31,992 bases of DNA from JACPLA01 sp964602055 (GTDB lineage Bacteria > Bacteroidota > Ignavibacteria > UBA10030). Below, piece by piece: positions 1-7,946 of the stretch (the first letter of the stretch is position 1; each line of letters starts with the position of its first letter). The notes under the pieces were generated by a model. It made no database searches and was not told the DNA's origin. It saw nothing but the letters and a program-made list of their open reading frames with translations. The stretch is taken from the NCBI GenBank assembly GCA_964602055.1, contig CAZRPU010000023.1, positions 1-31,992 on the forward strand. The letters are read 5' to 3'. A program made the translations under genes and the position numbers.

Positions 1-55
1 GGTTCAGGGTTCAAGGTTCAAGGTTCAGGGTTCAAGGTTCAAGGTTCAAGGTTCA
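1..55. repeat. Heptamer tandem array (GGTTCAR)n
   Basis: Seven full copies and one 6-base partial copy of GGTTCAA or GGTTCAG run head to tail from base 1. The last base of each unit reads G,A,A,G,A,A,A. The array is cut by the left window edge, so its true length is unknown. Read on the minus strand it is a run of YTGAACC units beginning directly after the TGA stop of trpS. Seven is not a multiple of three, so it is unlikely to be coding. No function is assigned. Confidence 0.95.
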
Positions 56-1039
56 TCAACCTATTCCCATCGCTTCATGAACTTCGGACATGGTCTGACG
101 TGCAACGGATTGAGCTCTCCGTTCACCATCGCCCAGAATCTCCCGGACGCGGTCGGGCTTCGTTTCCCATTGGGCGCGGTTTTCGCGATTCGGCGCAAGA
201 GCTTCGGTAACATGCCGGGCACAATTCATCTTACAATCCACACAACCAAGCGCTCCGCTTTCACATCCCTTTCTGATTTCCGATACTTCCGACTGGTTGA
301 ACTTGTTGTGATAAGCAAAGACAAGGCAGATGTCGGGACGACCGGGGTCCCCTTTTCTCACCTTCTGCGGATCCGTAACGGCCCCCTTCATTTTCTTTGC
401 TATTGCCTCAGGAGAATCGGAGAGGAGAATCGTATTTCCGATCGATTTGCTCATCCTCCGTCCGTCCAGTCCCGGCAATCGGGCAAACTTGGTGATCTTC
501 CCTTCGGGCTCGGGAAAGACGGCCTTGTACTGGTTGTTGAACTTCCTTGCGATTTCGCGTGTAATTTCGATGTGGGGAAGCTGATCCTCACCCACCGGAA
601 CGACATCACCCTTGTAAAGGAGAATATCCGCCGCTTGCAGAACAGGATAGCCCAGGTGGCCATAGGCAATGTTCTCCATCGACAGGTCGCGGACCTGCTC
701 TTTGAGAGTGGGATTCCGTTCGAGCCTTGCGGTGGTGATCAACATGGAGAAAATCAGGTGCAATTCCGCATGTTCCTTCACGCGGGATTGCCGGAAAACA
801 GGGCTTTTCGAGGGGTCGATTCCAGCCGACAACCAATCGATAAGCATGTCGAGGCTGTTTTGTTCGATTTCCGTGGTGTCCGGATTGGTTGTCAGTGCGT
901 GATAATCTGCAATGAGGTGATAGTTCTGATATTCATCCTGAAGAGCGACCCAATTTTCGAGTGCCCCAACCAGATGGCCGAGATGGAGTTTGCCCGTCGG
1001 GCGCATTCCGCTGAGAATTACCTTTTTCTTCCGGGTCAA
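56..1039 (-). CDS. trpS: Tryptophan--tRNA ligase (TrpRS)
   Basis: Class I aminoacyl-tRNA synthetase that charges tRNA-Trp in the cytoplasm. The HIGH-type motif HLGHL is at residues 19-23 and the KMSKS-type loop RMSKS at about 195-199. The family-typical GEDQLPHIEITREIA segment and a late GCVDCK segment are also present. I chose the TTG start at 1039: it gives the usual short N-terminus just before VILSGMRPTG, a product of 327 aa close to the family norm, and an AGGAG at 1051-1055 with 11-base spacing. A GTG at 1090 is possible but would overlap the upstream HNH gene by 28 bases. The gene lies 23 bases after the HNH stop, so the two are probably co-transcribed. The heptamer array starts right after its stop codon. 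Confidence 0.95.
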   Translation of the reverse strand: MTRKKKVILSGMRPTGKLHLGHLVGALENWVALQDEYQNYHLIADYHALTTNPDTTEIEQNSLDMLIDWLSAGIDPSKSPVFRQSRVKEHAELHLIFSMLITTARLERNPTLKEQVRDLSMENIAYGHLGYPVLQAADILLYKGDVVPVGEDQLPHIEITREIARKFNNQYKAVFPEPEGKITKFARLPGLDGRRMSKSIGNTILLSDSPEAIAKKMKGAVTDPQKVRKGDPGRPDICLVFAYHNKFNQSEVSEIRKGCESGALGCVDCKMNCARHVTEALAPNRENRAQWETKPDRVREILGDGERRAQSVARQTMSEVHEAMGIG

Positions 1040-1062
1040 CTCGTTAGCTGCTCCTGAATCCT

Positions 1063-1566
1063 TTAGTTCATGAACAAATAGGGCTTCCACCGATCGTCCA
1101 CCGTCCCGACAAAATCCCTGATAAACATGACATGGTTGGGGCGGATGGGTTTTCTCATCAGCGGCATTTGGGATTCGGAAGGAGTCCGATCCCCCTTCTT
1201 GTTATTGCATTTCACACAGGCGCATGCCAGGTTCTCCCACGTATCCTCGCCCCCGCGGGCGCGAGGAACCACATGATCCACCGTGAGAGCGACGTCCGAA
1301 CGTCCGCAATATTGACAACGGTGGCCATCGCGTCTCAGAATGTTTTTTCGGGAGAGGACGATCTTTTTGAAAGGCACACGGACGTAGATAGAGAGGCGGA
1401 CGATGCTTGGAAACGGCATCGCCAGAGAAACGGAATGAAGAAGCTTTCCATCCAGAGCGGCAATCAATTCGGCTTTGCCCAAATAAAGGAGGATGACTGC
1501 TTTCTTAACATTGCAGACGCTCAATGGCTCGTAGTTATGGTTCAGAACGAGTACTTTGCGGTTCAC
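1063..1566 (-). CDS. HNH endonuclease family protein
   Basis: A 167-aa protein with a C-terminal HNH nuclease fold. Paired cysteines CQYC and CVKC flank the LTVDHVVPRARGG core, whose DH motif supplies the catalytic and metal-binding histidine. The N-terminal half (VLVLNHNYEPLSV onward) is the conserved leader of a small HNH family common in Bacteroidota and relatives. Its cellular role is not established; it is a chromosomal single-copy type gene, not an obvious phage or intron homing enzyme. The start is GTG at 1566, with no convincing ribosome site directly before it; a strong AGGAGG (1643-1648) lies about 76 bases upstream. It is first in a probable operon with trpS. Confidence 0.88.
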   Translation of the reverse strand: MNRKVLVLNHNYEPLSVCNVKKAVILLYLGKAELIAALDGKLLHSVSLAMPFPSIVRLSIYVRVPFKKIVLSRKNILRRDGHRCQYCGRSDVALTVDHVVPRARGGEDTWENLACACVKCNNKKGDRTPSESQMPLMRKPIRPNHVMFIRDFVGTVDDRWKPYLFMN

Positions 1567-1714
1567 CCCAAACTGAGTTTTTCCGGGGCCCGACTTCCCA
1601 TTCGACCCTGCACTGTGAATCGCTGCGCTGAAGTCTCAAACACCTCCTAACTCGCAGGCAACTAGGCCCGTTGAATGAAAGGTTTCTTGAAGACTTTCCT
1701 GTTACTAACTGAAA

Positions 1715-1743
1715 AATATAGTATAAAGCCGTCAGAGAGTCAA
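1715..1743 (-). promoter_or_regulatory. Sigma70-like promoter for HNH-trpS
   Basis: On the minus strand TTGACT (1743-1738) and TATATT (1720-1715) are separated by exactly 17 bases. The -35 box begins just past the aroC stop codon. The predicted transcript would start near 1707 and carry a leader of about 140 bases before the GTG of the HNH gene. Called from sequence match only. Confidence 0.6.
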
Positions 1744-1748
1744 ATTGC

Positions 1749-2921
1749 TTATTTTGGTCGTTTGTAGCGGGATTTGACTTCCCTCATGGAGTCCCCCCCA
1801 AATTTCTCCAGAAACGCATTCGCCAAAACCGGCGCAATCACAGCTTCGCCAATAACCGAGCACGCCGGGACCGCGCAGACGTCCGATCGCTCGTAGCGCG
1901 CCGCAACCTGATGCAATGTCGCAAGATCAACAGACTTCAGAGGATGAGCCAGCGTCGAGATGGGCTTCATTGCGCCCCGAAGGACAATGACTTCGCCGTT
2001 CGTGACGCCTCCCTCAAGTCCGCCTGCACGATTCGTCGAGCGCCTTATTTCCCGTTTCGCAACGGCAAACGCGTCATGAACCTCCGACCCGGGTTTTCGC
2101 GCGTTGGCGAATCCTGCGCCAATCTCCACTCCTTTCACCGCATGGACAGACATCAGTGCCTGTGTCAGCAAGCCATCAAGTTTCCTGTCCCAGTGGACAT
2201 AACTTCCAAGCCCGATCGGCAAACCTGTCACAAGAATTTCAAAAATGCCGCCGAGGGTGTTCCCTGCCTTTTTCGCCCATCGGATTTGTGCTATTGCTTT
2301 CTTTTCACCGGAAGGGTCGAGCATGCGTACGGAGGACTTGTCCGCCTCCTCCGTGACCTTATATGCGCCGCACGCTGCTCCCATGTGTCTCCTGATGGCA
2401 CGTGACGTTTTCGATGCGTCGATTTCCGATGAACCGATACTGGTGACATGGCTTCCTATGAAGATGCCCACATCCTCCAAAAACTTTCTTGCAATCGTGC
2501 AGCACGCCACCCGCATGGCCGTCTCTCGTGCGGAAGCCCGTTCGATGACGTTCCGTATATCCTTGAAGGCATATTTCTTTGCACCGACATAGTCGGCATG
2601 TCCCGGCCGGGGGATCGTTACAGCTTCGACCCCCTTGCCCTCTCCTTCTGCCATCATACGCTCGGACCAGTGAGTCCAGTCCTTGTTGCGGATGAGGATG
2701 GCAATGGGAGAGCCGAGGGTAACGCCAAAGCGGATGCCAGAGAGAATTTCCACCTTATCCGACTCGATTTTCATCCGGGCTCCCCGCCCGTACCCCTGTT
2801 GACGCCTCCAGAGCTGGTGATTGAGATATTCCGATGTCACGGCCATTCCCGCCGGAACGCCCTCGATAATTCCCACCAGCGCCTGGCCGTGGGATTCCCC
2901 GGCTGTAAGATATCTGATCAA
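1749..2921 (-). CDS. aroC: Chorismate synthase
   Basis: Catalyses the last shikimate-pathway step, 5-enolpyruvylshikimate-3-phosphate to chorismate, using reduced FMN. The 390-aa product has the diagnostic N-terminus with GESHG, the GRGARMKIESD segment, the RPGHADYVGAKKY region followed by RNVIERASARETAMR, and the late RSDVCAVPA segment. Length is normal. The start is TTG at 2921, chosen because the family begins almost exactly at this residue (IRYLTAGESHG); the ribosome site is weak. The gene appears monocistronic: a probable promoter lies upstream and the HNH-trpS promoter starts directly after its stop. Confidence 0.97.
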   Translation of the reverse strand: MIRYLTAGESHGQALVGIIEGVPAGMAVTSEYLNHQLWRRQQGYGRGARMKIESDKVEILSGIRFGVTLGSPIAILIRNKDWTHWSERMMAEGEGKGVEAVTIPRPGHADYVGAKKYAFKDIRNVIERASARETAMRVACCTIARKFLEDVGIFIGSHVTSIGSSEIDASKTSRAIRRHMGAACGAYKVTEEADKSSVRMLDPSGEKKAIAQIRWAKKAGNTLGGIFEILVTGLPIGLGSYVHWDRKLDGLLTQALMSVHAVKGVEIGAGFANARKPGSEVHDAFAVAKREIRRSTNRAGGLEGGVTNGEVIVLRGAMKPISTLAHPLKSVDLATLHQVAARYERSDVCAVPACSVIGEAVIAPVLANAFLEKFGGDSMREVKSRYKRPK

Positions 2922-2947
2922 TTCTTCGTCTTTCTTGAAATTCGAAC

Positions 2948-2976
2948 AATAAAGCGAAAATTCGATGAATTATCAA
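2948..2976 (-). promoter_or_regulatory. Probable sigma70-like promoter for aroC
   Basis: Minus-strand TTGATA (2976-2971) and TTTATT (2953-2948) are spaced by 17 bases, about 27 bases before the aroC start codon. The -35 box matches the consensus at five of six bases and the -10 at four of six. It lies just downstream of the terminator of the preceding operon, which suits independent transcription of aroC. Confidence 0.45.
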
Positions 2977-2993
2977 TTTCTCCAGGCAAACAT

Positions 2994-3020
2994 AAAAAAA
3001 GCGCAGGCCGAGACCTGCGC
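2994..3020 (-). terminator. Rho-independent terminator after the HtrA gene
   Basis: A perfect 7-bp stem GCGCAGG/CCTGCGC with a 6-base loop (3001-3020) is followed on the minus strand by seven T residues (3000-2994). It begins 27 bases after the HtrA stop codon and would end the long operon running from the right. Confidence 0.9.
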
Positions 3021-3047
3021 TTGACAACTCAACATATTCCCGTAAGG

Positions 3048-4595
3048 CTATTTCGTATCAGCCTTGCCCTGGGGAATCTGAATTGCAATATAGCGGACAA
3101 GCTTCGTGGTGGTTTTCACTCGGAGCATGAGGGCGTCCCCCGCTTTCATCCGGCCTATGACATCCTTGAAATCCTGAGGGTCGTTCACCTCCTTGTTCCC
3201 GACGTCAAGGATAACATCTCCGGGGGAGAGTTCCCTTTGATCGGCAGCGCTGAAGGGCTCGACATCTGCCACCAGGACGCCACGATCGACTTCCAGCTGG
3301 CTCTTCGTCCTGTTGTCCAAAGAGCGGACCTTCAGCCCCAAAAGGTCAATCGTGACAGAGGAGGAGCGGGATGATTCCCGTTCCTTTCTTCTGTCATCCG
3401 GAGCATCGCTTGCCGCTGCAATTTCTTTTTCCTCTTCCCTCATTTTCAGCGTTATCTTCTTCTCGATAACCTTTCTTTCCCTGAAGATCTTCAGTACAAC
3501 GGTCTGGCCGGGATCTTTGGTCGCTACCACCGTTTGAAGCTGCTGAGAGGTATTCACCTCCTGGCCGTCGACGCTGAGGATGATATCCAGCGGTTTCAGG
3601 CCGGCTTCTTCACCGGCGCTCCCCTTGTTTACGCCCTGAATAATGACCCCTTTCGCCTCGCTCAGACCCTGGGCCTTCGCCGTCACAGCATCGACTGTTT
3701 GAATATTGACGCCGATGTATCCCCGGCGCACTTCGCGATAGCGGATGATATCGCTGGCCACTTTCCGTGCGAGGTTGATGGGGATGGCGAAGCTGTACCC
3801 CTGATAGCGCTGATTTGTCGTGGCGATTGCCGTGTTGATGCCCACCACGGCTCCGCTGATGTCGATGAGAGGCCCGCCACTGTTGCCCGGATTGACCGCG
3901 GCATCGGTTTGGATGAAGTTTTCGATCTGATATCCCTGACGATCGCTGATGATATTGATCTGTCTTCCGAGAGCACTCACGATACCCTGCGTCATCGTGG
4001 ACGTGAGTCCGAGAGGATTTCCCACGGCGAAGACAATATGACCCACCTCGACGTCGTCTGAATTCCCGATGCGCGGAACCGGAAGGCCCGACGCATCGAT
4101 CTTGATCACCGCGAGGTCGGTGAGTTTGTCAACACCGATGAGTTTTGCCGACATTTCCCTGCTGTCCGAGAGCTTGACACGGATTCCGTCGTCGTCGGCA
4201 TTTTCCACGACGTGATTATTCGTGAGGATATAGCCTCCGGTGGTAAGAATGACGCCCGACCCTGCTCCAATCTCCGGGGAACGGCGGGGATCGATGCGAA
4301 ACTCCGGGCCAAAGAAATGAAAGAACCTTTCTGTTCCCTCGCTTTCTTTTGAGCCCGACGATTTCACCGTGATGTAGACGACCGACGGTGTCACATCCCG
4401 GGCGACGGTATGAAACGCTTCATTGAGCGCCTGCAGCGTCGGATTCACCTTGGGCGGCACAGCTTTCGATCCGATTTGCGGCGGATCCTGTGCGAACGTG
4501 ACGTCCACTCCCTTGAAACTCGAGACGAGAACGACACCGAACACGATGCCAAGTCCGATCAGCAGCACTGCAACGATAATAGACCTTGTGGACAT
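3048..4595 (-). CDS. Do/DegP-type (HtrA) serine protease with two PDZ domains
   Basis: A 515-aa envelope protease and chaperone of the HtrA family. Residues about 5-25 form an uncleaved or cleavable hydrophobic N-terminal segment for export or anchoring. The trypsin-like domain carries the triad H128 (TNNHVV), D160 (LTDLAV) and S239 (GNSGGP). Two PDZ domains follow, about 285-385 and 420-505, separated by a charged linker rich in E, D, R and S. The family degrades misfolded periplasmic proteins. The ATG at 4595 has an AAGGAGA ribosome site that lies inside the 3' end of recO, so translation is probably coupled. It is the last gene before the terminator. Confidence 0.93.
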   Translation of the reverse strand: MSTRSIIVAVLLIGLGIVFGVVLVSSFKGVDVTFAQDPPQIGSKAVPPKVNPTLQALNEAFHTVARDVTPSVVYITVKSSGSKESEGTERFFHFFGPEFRIDPRRSPEIGAGSGVILTTGGYILTNNHVVENADDDGIRVKLSDSREMSAKLIGVDKLTDLAVIKIDASGLPVPRIGNSDDVEVGHIVFAVGNPLGLTSTMTQGIVSALGRQINIISDRQGYQIENFIQTDAAVNPGNSGGPLIDISGAVVGINTAIATTNQRYQGYSFAIPINLARKVASDIIRYREVRRGYIGVNIQTVDAVTAKAQGLSEAKGVIIQGVNKGSAGEEAGLKPLDIILSVDGQEVNTSQQLQTVVATKDPGQTVVLKIFRERKVIEKKITLKMREEEKEIAAASDAPDDRRKERESSRSSSVTIDLLGLKVRSLDNRTKSQLEVDRGVLVADVEPFSAADQRELSPGDVILDVGNKEVNDPQDFKDVIGRMKAGDALMLRVKTTTKLVRYIAIQIPQGKADTK

Positions 4596-4598
4596 AAA

Positions 4599-5444
4599 TC
4601 AATCTCCTTCTTCAGTATTCATGGCGATAGTATCAAAGACACGGGCCGATTGTGAAGGCCTCACACTCTCAAAGTGGTAACGCAGATAAGAACGCAAAGT
4701 TGCGCCCAGTTCGTTCCCCGCACCGGCGGAATATTCCAGGACTCCCAAGCTTTCCATGCGGGCGGAAAACAGACGCTCGAGGATCAGGCTTGTCTCTGAA
4801 AGAATTTTTCGATACGGGCGATCCTTTCCGGCGAAATCGGATTCTTTCCGATCGGCCCTTTCGACGAGTCCCGGTGGAACATTGTTCGCGCACGCAGGAC
4901 ACAACATGCCACCCTTGTCCAGCTGGAACATCACCGATGAAGTTCCTTCGGCCTGGCGTCCCCTTGTTCCACAGACGACGCAACGGTCGAAGACCGGCGT
5001 GAAACCGAAGAGGGCACACAGCCTCAGCTCAAAAGCATAACGAAAGTTGACGAGCGTACCTGATGAAGACTCCAGGGCATCCAGCACTTGATCAAGGAGG
5101 TCATACAGAGCCGGATGTTCTTCTTCGTCATGGGTTACCTGGTGCAGCAGCTCAAGGATCGAGAGAGCGACGGCCATGCGCTCCATTTCCGAATGGATCC
5201 TCTTGTGAGGCTTGAGAATATCGCATTGGGAGAGCAGCTGGAGGTCACGATGCTCCTTCCGGTAGAGAACCAGGCTGACAGCCGTCATGGGCTCCAGGGA
5301 CGCTCCGAACTTGCTCTTCGTCTCACGCGCTCCTTTTGCCACTGCGGCGAGCTTTCCATACCGCCGCGTATAGAACGTTACGATTTTGCTGGTTTCACGA
5401 AACCTCATCGACTTCAGGACCACGGCGTCGGTTTTGACAATCAT
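4599..5444 (-). CDS. recO: DNA repair protein RecO
   Basis: A 281-aa RecFOR-pathway mediator that helps load RecA onto SSB-coated single-stranded DNA and anneals strands. The N-terminal OB-fold region begins MIVKTDAVVLKS and contains TSKIVTFYTRRYGKL. A zinc-binding cluster has C155, C158, C182 and C185. I start it at the ATG at 5444, where the family's usual N-terminus begins; this ATG overlaps the mtnA stop in an ATGA arrangement. A longer in-frame extension to 5492 would run into mtnA and looks unlike the family. The stop lies 3 bases before the HtrA start codon. Confidence 0.93.
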   Translation of the reverse strand: MIVKTDAVVLKSMRFRETSKIVTFYTRRYGKLAAVAKGARETKSKFGASLEPMTAVSLVLYRKEHRDLQLLSQCDILKPHKRIHSEMERMAVALSILELLHQVTHDEEEHPALYDLLDQVLDALESSSGTLVNFRYAFELRLCALFGFTPVFDRCVVCGTRGRQAEGTSSVMFQLDKGGMLCPACANNVPPGLVERADRKESDFAGKDRPYRKILSETSLILERLFSARMESLGVLEYSAGAGNELGATLRSYLRYHFESVRPSQSARVFDTIAMNTEEGD

Positions 5445-6502
5445 GATTGCGCCCCTTCTGCCTGCACTGTTGCCGTGTGCTTGAGGCCGCAAAGCGAGAT
5501 CTTGTACGGGGGCTTCAGGATCCCTTGTTCCGTGATAAACGCATCGATGAGATGATGCGGCGTCATGTCAAACGCCGGGGCATAGACATCTGTCCCTGCC
5601 GGCGCGATCCTCGTTCCGCCAAACGTGAGGATTTCATCAGGGCTTCGCTGTTCAAACGGGATTGCTTTTCCATCGTGCATGTCGAAGTCCGCCGTGGAAG
5701 AGGGAGCTGCGACATAGAACGGGATGGCATGGTGCCGCGCGAGAACCGCCAGCCCGAATGTGCCGACTTTGTTCGCCACGTCACCGTTCGCGGCTATTCG
5801 ATCCGCACCCACCACGACTGTTGAGATCTTCCCCTGCTGCATGAGAAATCCCGCAGTACTGTCCGTTATGAGAGTATGCGGGATTCCGAGTTGATTCAGT
5901 TCCCACGCTGTCAGGCGGGCACCCTGGAACAGGGGCCGTGTTTCCCCAATATAGACGTGCTTGAGTTTTTTCTGTTCCCACGCAGCCGCAATCACGGCGT
6001 GCGCCGTCCCTTTGCCCCCTGTTGCCAGCGCACCGGTATTGCAGTGGGTGAGCACGACCGCCGCGTTCGGCAGAAGATTCGCTCCAAACCGGCCGATACG
6101 ATCCCCCATTTCTTCATCATCCGCGTGCAGGTTCATTGCTTCTGCCAGCAGCGCGGAGCGGAGCTCTTCCGGGGATGTCGTGGTATGATCATGCAGAACC
6201 CGCTTCATCCGGTCGAGGGCCCAGAACAAATTGACGGCTGTGGGACGGGTCGATGCGAGGAGCGACATGACGCCTTCAAGGCGGGAACGCGTGCGGGCGT
6301 CGTTCTTTTCAATGGAAAGGGCACTAAGAGCGGTGGCGTACGCAGCTGCAATGCCAATCAGCGGTGCTCCGCGGATGGCCAGCCTCTTGATAGCCTCGGC
6401 GATCGTGCGGGGATCATCCGTTTCAACATACCGTACCTCTTCAGGCAGGAGTGTCTGATCCAGAAACCGCACTTTTCCCTCTCGCCACTCGATGGGCCGC
6501 AC
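5441..6502 (-). CDS. mtnA: S-methyl-5-thioribose-1-phosphate isomerase
   Basis: Isomerises methylthioribose-1-phosphate to methylthioribulose-1-phosphate in the methionine salvage pathway. The 353-aa product has RGAPLIG at 44-50, the catalytic cysteine C154 in THCNTGALATGG, and the catalytic aspartate D234 in VVGADRIAANGDVANKVGT. Length matches the family. These residues also separate it from the related eIF2B subunits. The start is GTG at 6502, two bases after the stop of the PfkB kinase gene. It overlaps recO by four bases. No other methionine-salvage gene (mtnB, C, D, K or P) is in the window. Confidence 0.94.
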   Translation of the reverse strand: MRPIEWREGKVRFLDQTLLPEEVRYVETDDPRTIAEAIKRLAIRGAPLIGIAAAYATALSALSIEKNDARTRSRLEGVMSLLASTRPTAVNLFWALDRMKRVLHDHTTTSPEELRSALLAEAMNLHADDEEMGDRIGRFGANLLPNAAVVLTHCNTGALATGGKGTAHAVIAAAWEQKKLKHVYIGETRPLFQGARLTAWELNQLGIPHTLITDSTAGFLMQQGKISTVVVGADRIAANGDVANKVGTFGLAVLARHHAIPFYVAAPSSTADFDMHDGKAIPFEQRSPDEILTFGGTRIAPAGTDVYAPAFDMTPHHLIDAFITEQGILKPPYKISLCGLKHTATVQAEGAQS

Positions 6503-6504
6503 GC

Positions 6505-7422
6505 CTAATACCTCTCATCAAACTGCGACAATTCCCTGAAGGAACGATAACGGTCTTTGATTTCAAGGTAGGTAAGATCTTCGAGCCGTTCCACGCCAAA
6601 GCGCTCAACACAGAACGAAGCAAGCGTGCTTCCGTAGATCACGGCCCGTTTGAGGTTTTCGGGGGAAAAATCGTCTGTTTTGGAAAGCCATCCCGCAAAA
6701 CCTCCGGCGAATGCATCGCCGGCACCGGTCGGATCGTTGATTGTTTCGAGGGGATATGCCGGAGCGGAAAACACGGTATTCTCCGCGACGAGCAAGGCGC
6801 CATGTTCCCCCTTCTTAATGATGACGATTCTCGGCCCCATTTCCGTAATGCGCTTCGCAGCCTTATAGAGATTCGGTTCCTGTGTCAGGAGCCGCGCCTC
6901 GGAGTCATTCACCACGAGAACATCCATCACCTTCAGCGTCTTTTTCAATTCGTCCACGGTGTTCTCGATCCAATAGTTCATGGTATCGCCGATCACGAGA
7001 CGGGGCTTGGAGATTTGCTCCAGCACTTTTCGCTGAAGAGCGGGATGAATATTTCCGAGACACACATAATTCGATTTTTTGTATCCCGGAGGGATGACGG
7101 GATCAAACTGTTCGAACACATTCAGCTCAGTATAGAGCGTATCACGCGTGTTCAAATCGTAATGATAGCGTCCTCCCCACCTGAAAGTCTTGCCGTCTTC
7201 GATCACCCTCAAACCATCGACATCGATGTTGCGTTGTTCAAGAAACTTGAGATGTTTCTTGGGAAAATCTCCCCCGACAACGGCGACCATCCGGATAGGG
7301 GCGGAGAAATAACTCGCGGAAGCTGCAATGTACACGGCCGAGCCGCCCAGGGCATTCTGTACTTTGCCAAACGGCGTTTCCACCGAGTCCAGTGCAACGG
7401 AACCGACAACGAGAAGGCTCAA
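6505..7422 (-). CDS. PfkB-family sugar/nucleoside kinase
   Basis: A 305-aa ribokinase-fold kinase. The N-terminal GGSAVYIA region at 26-33 corresponds to substrate binding. NDSE at 172-175 and the anion-hole motif DPTGAGDAFAGG, with catalytic base D236, are intact. The phosphate acceptor cannot be read from the sequence: ribokinase-, adenosine- and fructokinase-like activities all occur in the family. The 2-base spacing to mtnA suggests a role around methylthioribose or nucleoside salvage, which is inference. The start is TTG at 7422, preceded by AAGGAG with 6-base spacing, overlapping the end of the Nudix gene. Confidence 0.88.
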   Translation of the reverse strand: MSLLVVGSVALDSVETPFGKVQNALGGSAVYIAASASYFSAPIRMVAVVGGDFPKKHLKFLEQRNIDVDGLRVIEDGKTFRWGGRYHYDLNTRDTLYTELNVFEQFDPVIPPGYKKSNYVCLGNIHPALQRKVLEQISKPRLVIGDTMNYWIENTVDELKKTLKVMDVLVVNDSEARLLTQEPNLYKAAKRITEMGPRIVIIKKGEHGALLVAENTVFSAPAYPLETINDPTGAGDAFAGGFAGWLSKTDDFSPENLKRAVIYGSTLASFCVERFGVERLEDLTYLEIKDRYRSFRELSQFDERY

Positions 7423-7425
7423 CGA

Positions 7426-7911
7426 TCACTCCTTTCTTCCTGATGGCAGCGTGATTTCCAGAAGGCGTGCTTCTTCCGTTTCGTTGACAAAGCGCTCATA
7501 GACCGTTTGCACCGCCGTTCGCTGTCCCGACCACGGAAGGAGCATCAATGCGCGTTCAAGAGGACACCATTCAAAGGCCTGATGCTCGTCTGACAACGCC
7601 GGTTCCGCGTTTTCGGCGACAAGCGCGGCAAAATTCGGGCACATCTGCAACACGTCCCGCTCCGGGTCAAAGAACGAATTGACGAGCGGGAGACGCCAGA
7701 ATCTGAGCGGGGCCAATTCCGTCTCTTCCTTCAACTCCCGCAGCGCCGCACGTGTCGTCTGCTCTCCATCCTCAATCATGCCGGTGACAATCTGCCAGAT
7801 GCCGGGATAGAGCCGGTCATCGTCCGCTCTTCTGAGGACGAGAAAAAGCGGCTCGCGCTGAATCCTTTTGAAGACCGTGATCTCCACAATGCGGCTTACA
7901 ATGTTCGGCAT
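7426..7911 (-). CDS. Nudix hydrolase
   Basis: A 161-aa cytosolic phosphohydrolase cleaving a nucleoside diphosphate linked to another group; the substrate is unknown. The Nudix box GMIEDGEQTTRAALRELKEE plus TEL (about residues 44-66) matches GX5EX7REUXEEXGU. The overall layout, with PGIWQIVTG before the box and EHQAFEWCPLEEA-like DEHQAFEW after it, resembles MutT/dihydroneopterin-triphosphate-pyrophosphatase-like members. I prefer the ATG at 7911 with AAGGGA just upstream; an in-frame TTG at 7929 would add six residues. The stop lies 3 bases before the PfkB kinase start, and the kinase ribosome site is within this gene. Confidence 0.88.
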   Translation of the reverse strand: MPNIVSRIVEITVFKRIQREPLFLVLRRADDDRLYPGIWQIVTGMIEDGEQTTRAALRELKEETELAPLRFWRLPLVNSFFDPERDVLQMCPNFAALVAENAEPALSDEHQAFEWCPLERALMLLPWSGQRTAVQTVYERFVNETEEARLLEITLPSGRKE

Positions 7912-7946
7912 TTTTCCCTTGAATGGCAATTCAACCTGCGGCGTCC

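Noticed and set aside
77..1057. A 326-codon plus-strand frame across trpS
   Set aside because: It is an antisense shadow of a clearly recognisable TrpRS gene and its translation resembles no protein family.
6451..7443. A 330-codon plus-strand frame opposite the PfkB kinase
   Set aside because: Antisense to an intact kinase with all motifs; composition looks like an out-of-frame translation.
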